64,000 bases of DNA from Camillea tinctor (taxonomy: Eukaryota; Ascomycota; Sordariomycetes; Xylariales; Xylariaceae): the NCBI GenBank assembly GCA_022578605.1, contig MU394094.1:281601-345600 (forward strand). Reading direction: 5' to 3'. Below the pieces are notes generated by a model. The model saw only the letters and a list, made by a program, of their open reading frames with translations. It had not been told where the DNA came from and did no database searches. The stretch's first letter is position 1. Every line of letters begins with the position of its first letter. Position numbers and translations under genes: made by a program. Positions 59,310 to 64,000 of the stretch are shown here, one piece after another.

Positions 59310-61143
59310 GGTAAGGTAACGAGTAGATGGGAGCTCAAGAGACACGGAACGATCTCAATCTATAGCAAGTCCACCGCCAAAGTTCAGGATGCAGCTGTCG
59401 ACTTTAGTGATCGAGGCATATTCCCATGTCGGGCTGGCAGCAAGCGTCGTATTATACTTGCGACGATGCAGAGGAGCTCTGGATGCAGCTATGGCCAGAG
59501 CTGCCCCAACGCAGAAGAGCTACCCCTCATAGCAACCCCCCTGGCCCTTCACGAGATGCTTTGTTGATCGCAAATAGTCTTCCCTCATTTCTCTACACCA
59601 CACTGCCAGACCCCCGCCGCTCCGTTGGTTCACAGTTCATGATCGTGGTTACATCAGGCATCGTAGGTACAAGGAGGAAGTATGGTGTACTTCAAGGGAT
59701 AAGAGCGCAGGAGCCGGGAGCGAACAAGTGGAGTCAACTGGGTTAGAAAAATCGCACATTCTGGCTGGTCGAGATCCCTGTGACCGCAAGTCAGCCAGCA
59801 TCGAGCTATTTGCAACTTAGTCTGGCTGAGCGGAGGAGGAACGAAGTCGGCGCGGGCGAGTTTGACGCAGATGGGAAGCCTTGTCGTGATGATCGTGTCA
59901 GCATCAAAGGGCGGAAATGAGAGGGGACGTTTCTTGGGTCAAGATCACCATCACCCGTCGACACGAGAAGAGCCTCGCTTGAAAGCCGAATGGCATGTGA
60001 AGTGGATGCATTGAGCGAATTTACCGGAATAATTATTAGATATCTGTGTGTAGTAGCAGCGTGTTCTACGGATCATGCTCAAGTGACCTGCAGGATGCTA
60101 CAAACGCCCGGACATCAGCACGAAAAGAGCAACAGGGGTTGTGTTCCCCGAGCCTCGAGTGGGTGGTTGGCCTCTGACAACCTCACCCTAGGTTGGAGGC
60201 TTGGCTTTAGCTACCTACGTGCAAAGAGATCAACAAGTGTGGAGAACCCCGGCTCATGATCTTTGCGGGGCCGCCTACCGAGCCGGGATCATGACGATTC
60301 GGAAGACGGCGTGCTAGTAGGGTGAACCATCAATGCGAAGTAACCGGGGGTACGGACGGCTTTGGGAAAGAAAGTCGTCGCTCACTCTTTAACCCTCAGG
60401 GGTTAAACTTTATAGCCTGTCACTTTATTTGGTTCTCCACCCCCTGAGTGGTTCGAATTCGAGAAGGTGACTCGCAGCCCAATTCCTACGTTGTGTAAAT
60501 GGTGGTGAATAGGCAAGGGGTTGTCCGTATAGAGCCCGTCTCCTTCAGGGGTGGCAACCAATCACGTATGTTTGTTTATAAGACAGACAGCATAGCTAAT
60601 CACCTCACTCGGCCTGAATATTGGCCTTTGACTCAGATTAGTAGAGCTTCAATGCACCACACATTTCATACTATACCTATACCCGACCAACTTCACGAGC
60701 CGGGGAGGAGGAGGAGGGGAAGTCAATATCAAGCTCTGAGGTCATTGACCACAAAATGAGGGAGGTGACTCTGCCTCGGCTCCATGAATTCCCAGCTGCA
60801 TCGTGATCAGAGCTGTCCGAAGTAACCTTTGGTCCCAGTTGTAGAGAGGACCTAACGAAAGATCGTCGACAGTGGTGTCCGCATGAAGACCTCCCTGCAG
60901 GGTTGTATCGTGACATATACCTCAATGTGGCGGGAGTAAAAAGGCATAGCGCTCCTACGAGTTCTTAAACTTGTACTTTCGTCAATTCTTGGCACATTCG
61001 AAGTTCGTTTAGTTTGAATCGAATAAGAAAATCCTGCCTGGTGCTCGTTTGTTGCTGGCAAACACTTGACGAGGCATATCAAGAGGTTTTCCCTTCGCGA
61101 TTCGCCCTTGGAAGAAAAGAAAGAAAAAGAAGTTCTATGTAAG
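59310..61143. other. Intergenic region between the two GPI-protein genes
   Basis: Divergent upstream regions of both neighbours. Open frames up to 106 codons lack family motifs. It contains an inverted repeat at about 60247-60288 and a TTAACCC/GGGTTAA hairpin at about 60391-60407. Confidence 0.5.
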
Positions 61144-61855
61144 ATGGCGTTTTTGAAGGCTTTTGTTATTTCGCTCCTGGCAGCAACAGCATTGGCTGTC
61201 CAGCCTCATCATCGTCACGATGCCGCAAAGCGAACAGATGCCCCTACTCCGACATCTAGCATAGACTATGCGAAGATCTCAGACCAATTGTAAGTAAAAA
61301 CAAGCTGAGTAAAATATCGTGAATCAATGATCTCCTAAGCTGACCTATTTGCGATAGGCACTCCTACATTGGACAAATGTCGATACAGCCGATGGCTACT
61401 AAGCCGTCAGTGACACTAGGGATTTCTGTCCCGGAAACTCTAAGGGCCGAGATCATCAGTGCTGTTCCGGCCAGCATCATTATTAAACTCGTCAATCCCC
61501 AGTATCGCGAGAGTGTAGCTTCAGACTTTGCGGCCGGTAGTACGCCCGGATGGTACCAGGTAAGAAACGGAAGCGTCCCAGAAGGAATCGGAGGACCATA
61601 ATATCTCATGATTTTGAGTAGTCCCTACCACCAGATGTGAAGACGTTTTTCGAGGGCATGGCCAAAGATATTCGAACCGGATCGGCTGTCTTCACGGTCA
61701 CATCGACCCCGACCCCCACGGCGACGGCTGAAGGAGGAGACGCCCCAGTGCCAACATCAAGCTCGGATATGGCAATGCCAACTGGTGCAGACAGGGGGGT
61801 GATGGCTGGTGTAGTTGGAATGGCTGGTATTTTGGGCATTGCTTTGGTGTTGTAG
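61144..61855 (+). CDS. Small secreted protein with probable GPI anchor
   Basis: Three exons: 61144-61289, 61358-61559, 61622-61855, 193 aa. The start MAFLKAFVISLLAATALAV is a signal peptide, followed by a His-rich KR-containing propeptide-like stretch (HHRHDAAKR). The middle has no family I recognise but two alternating hydrophobic segments (LRAEIISAVPASIIIKLVN and others). The last exon opens SLPPDVKTFFEGMAKDI, then a Thr/Pro/Ala-rich stalk and a hydrophobic tail MAGVVGMAGILGIALVL, consistent with a GPI signal. The last intron's acceptor is TAG at 61619-61621; using the GAG just before it would place a stop in frame, which supports this choice. Function unknown; I infer a cell-surface protein. 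Confidence 0.75.
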
Positions 61856-63935
61856 GGGTTAATAAACGTGAAATATCACCATCTAATCTATGTCGCTAGC
61901 GATCTGGTTTGGTAAATAGGATTTGTGATGTATAAAGCAATAGGCAAATAAAGTCTAATGTGATCTTATACTATTGATATGATTTTCACTCTGTATTGGC
62001 TTACTATTTCCCCCTTTCTAGCATTTAATTGTTTACGTTATTCTTCTTGGTGCGATTGTCTACAAATATCGATTCCCCCTATTCCTATCTTGCAACCTTA
62101 AATAATGATTTAGAACTTGAGTATAAAGTATCTAATTCTTGTCTCTCCAAACCTTGAAGGTTGCAATGGAAAATTCCCCGTAGGACATACATATCTTATA
62201 ACCATAGTCGGGCAGTTTTGGCTCGTAGGGCAGAGTCGTTAACACCAACACCAAACATGCCAATCGCAAAACACGTAGCACTTAGGTATGATTCAATTTC
62301 ACTTCTCACCTGAGCATGCATGTAACAGTCAAACCCAGAATACCAACCGCAAAACAAAGCTATCATATATTTAATCAAGATTTATCCTACATATAACGCC
62401 ATTTGAAACCATTGTTTTTTTTAGGCAAATATCTAAGCACGTATAATAAGCTGCTAAGATAACCCTAGTTACTAGAACTTGCCATCGTGAAGCCTCTATC
62501 GGCCGTGGTGGCTAGAAGCTGCGGTCTGCGTATAGCTTAAGCCGCAGAGCATAGGACAGCGGGTGAATGGAGAAATCGAGATCTTCCTACCCCATGTTTT
62601 CGTGTAGCCCGGGTAGCTGGGCTGGTTTAAACACGAATCAAGAGTTTTCGAGTACTCTACACTCAGGTCCTGACGATGTTTCCCACTACATACTATCGTA
62701 GATTCAAGCCTCGGTCTCTTGCATTTTTGCTGATCAAAGGAAAAGCATGTGAATTGGGGATTGCAGCTCAACAGTTTGGCTCTTTGCGTTTACTATGTAG
62801 CTCGCATATGCCGCAACTAAGACAACTCCTCTTTCTGGCGAAGAGAATCCTCACCCCCTGTATGGATCCGTACCTTATGTTTGCTACCTTCAGATCAAAG
62901 AGCTGCAGATCGGCTAGGTAGGGGAGGGTTTGGTGGTATAGTCATGTAACATGGCATCGATTATACATACCACGCACTAGTACCCTGTCTAATATGCCAA
63001 GGGGGTATAAGCATTGCGGGGTGCGGGTAAGTGAGCTATAGTAGTGTAAACCCGCGATGTGCGATGTGACTTTACATACTAGGTTAAACCCCATGGAAAT
63101 GCGGAGTTCTGAGGAAGGGGAGAGAATAGAATATTTTTCTGGGGGAATTGCACTGGGTTGAACTAAATGACCAGACTAGATTGGACTATAGTAGTAAAAT
63201 TTGGCGATCTACAAAACAGAGATCTTGTTTTCAAATTCACTCGGGGGTTTAGAACAATCTGCTGTGTCGTTGTCTCGACCGTGATGTCTTGCGTGTAATA
63301 GGTAGCATGGCATCGGGTGCTGTGATGAGGACAAAGCGTTTTACATGCTGTCTAAGAAAAATATCCGGCGTACAAATCAAAGGTTTCTACCACATGTATT
63401 TCGTAAAATGCGGCCATGGTAACATGGGCCAGCAGCTTCAATAGCAACCTGGTCCAATGTACCGGTCAATCGTCACAGGGTGATCCTGCATGGCATCGGG
63501 CTCTTTAACATCCAGGGTACTTTGATATAGGTGGATTGAAAAGAATGTCAGTGACCGAGAACCAGCACCCAATCGACAGATGATCATACGTGATGTCAAC
63601 AGAAACTATCTGATCTCGTCACACGCGTCTCGGAGCCTCAAGCAGAATGCCGATATATGATCTGATAGTTCTGCCGAGCGATATAGCCAGGTAGGTGTAG
63701 ATAGGTAAATGGGTACCAAAGCGGCAGATACTACTTGGCGATGCACATCATTTCTTGGGATTTGTTTTGATAGTACGGATTAGTAGTTGAAGAGAGTGAA
63801 AACAAGCATCTTCCTGGGTGGATAATTGGCGAGAAATTCTAGTAGAGAATGGCCAATAATATGCCACCAAGCTCTCTTCAATCGATGTTACTCTGACATC
63901 CAATATTGGCCAGGCTGGATTGAACAAAGGTGTGG
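61856..63935. other. Gene-free right flank
   Basis: No gene recognised. It contains stem-forming sequences at about 62515-62553 (CTGCGG/CCGCAG) and 62605-62622 (AGCCC/GGGCT). Otherwise AT-rich with TACCTA-type motifs. Frames up to 91 codons have no motif. Confidence 0.5.
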
Positions 63936-64000
63936 GGGGGGGGGGGGGGGGGGCCGGGGGGCGGGGGCGGGGGGGGGGGGGGGGGGCGGGGGGGGGGGAG
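63936..64000. other. G-rich terminal run, likely sequencing artefact
   Basis: The last 65 bases are almost entirely G with scattered C and A. This resembles the G-biased read ends seen at the internal gap and probably marks another gap or contig end rather than real sequence. Confidence 0.85.

Noticed and set aside
59426..59746. 106-codon frame upstream of the GPI-protein gene
   Set aside because: No recognisable motif, no splice partners and no neighbours that would support it.

Overview
The window is nuclear DNA of a filamentous ascomycete (Pezizomycotina), most likely a Sordariomycete. Evidence: short GT-AG introns (about 60-190 nt) with CTAAC-like branch sites, fungal-only families (HET domain, HbrB, PtaB/LIM-binding, FTA2-like, GON7, secreted M28 leucine aminopeptidase, GPI serine-rich proteins), a dispersed single 5S rRNA gene, and intergenic DNA studded with CCTAGG/ACCTAGGT motifs. 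The species cannot be named from the sequence alone.

Layout. 1-2.7 kb: no recognisable gene. 2.7-3.8 kb: RNase H-fold protein with two of four catalytic acids missing. 5.9-8.7 kb: SPX-domain low-affinity phosphate transporter. 10.5-14.3 kb: Vam6/Vps39 (AvaB) tethering factor. 15.4-17.7 kb: divergent pair GON7 (KEOPS) and a PD-(D/E)XK nuclease-like protein. 18.2-21.1 kb: FTA2/kinase-like gene divergent from an uncharacterised fungal-family gene, with a corrupted assembly gap between them. 21.8-23.3 kb: secreted leucine aminopeptidase. 23.8 kb: intron-containing tRNA-Ser(UGA). 25.5-28.6 kb: HbrB TORC2 subunit. 28.6-33.9 kb: long gene-free promoter/leader region. 33.9-36.9 kb: PtaB/SEUSS-like LIM-binding co-regulator with a polyglutamine tract. 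39.0 kb: 5S rRNA. 40.0-41.2 kb: HET-domain gene. 42.2-44.0 kb: seven-exon 7-TM membrane protein with one unresolved exon junction. 46.3-49.4 kb: histidine-phosphatase-like protein and BET4 (Rab geranylgeranyltransferase alpha), convergent with 13 bp between stop codons. 50.3-52.5 kb: AMA1, meiotic APC/C activator. 55.0-55.6 kb: ATG8. 58.3-59.3 and 61.1-61.9 kb: two GPI-anchored secreted proteins. The last 65 bp are a G-rich sequence artefact.

The standout observation is in AMA1. Its reading frame is intact from the start codon to the conserved C-terminal Ile-Arg tail except for one in-frame TAG at 51562-51564, where the family has Trp (TGG). That TAG lies in the 9-nt loop of a perfect 8-bp hairpin. 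UAG in a hairpin loop is the preferred substrate of the sexual-stage A-to-I mRNA editing of Sordariomycetes, so this looks like a meiosis gene whose full-length protein is made only when the mRNA is edited (UAG to UIG, read as UGG), rather than a pseudogene.

The other genes are mostly housekeeping (phosphate uptake, vacuole fusion, autophagy, Rab prenylation, tRNA modification, TORC2) mixed with accessory fungal families (HET, FTA2-like, PD-(D/E)XK, GPI proteins). There is no cluster of functionally linked genes. Exon coordinates were derived by hand from splice sites and conserved protein motifs.
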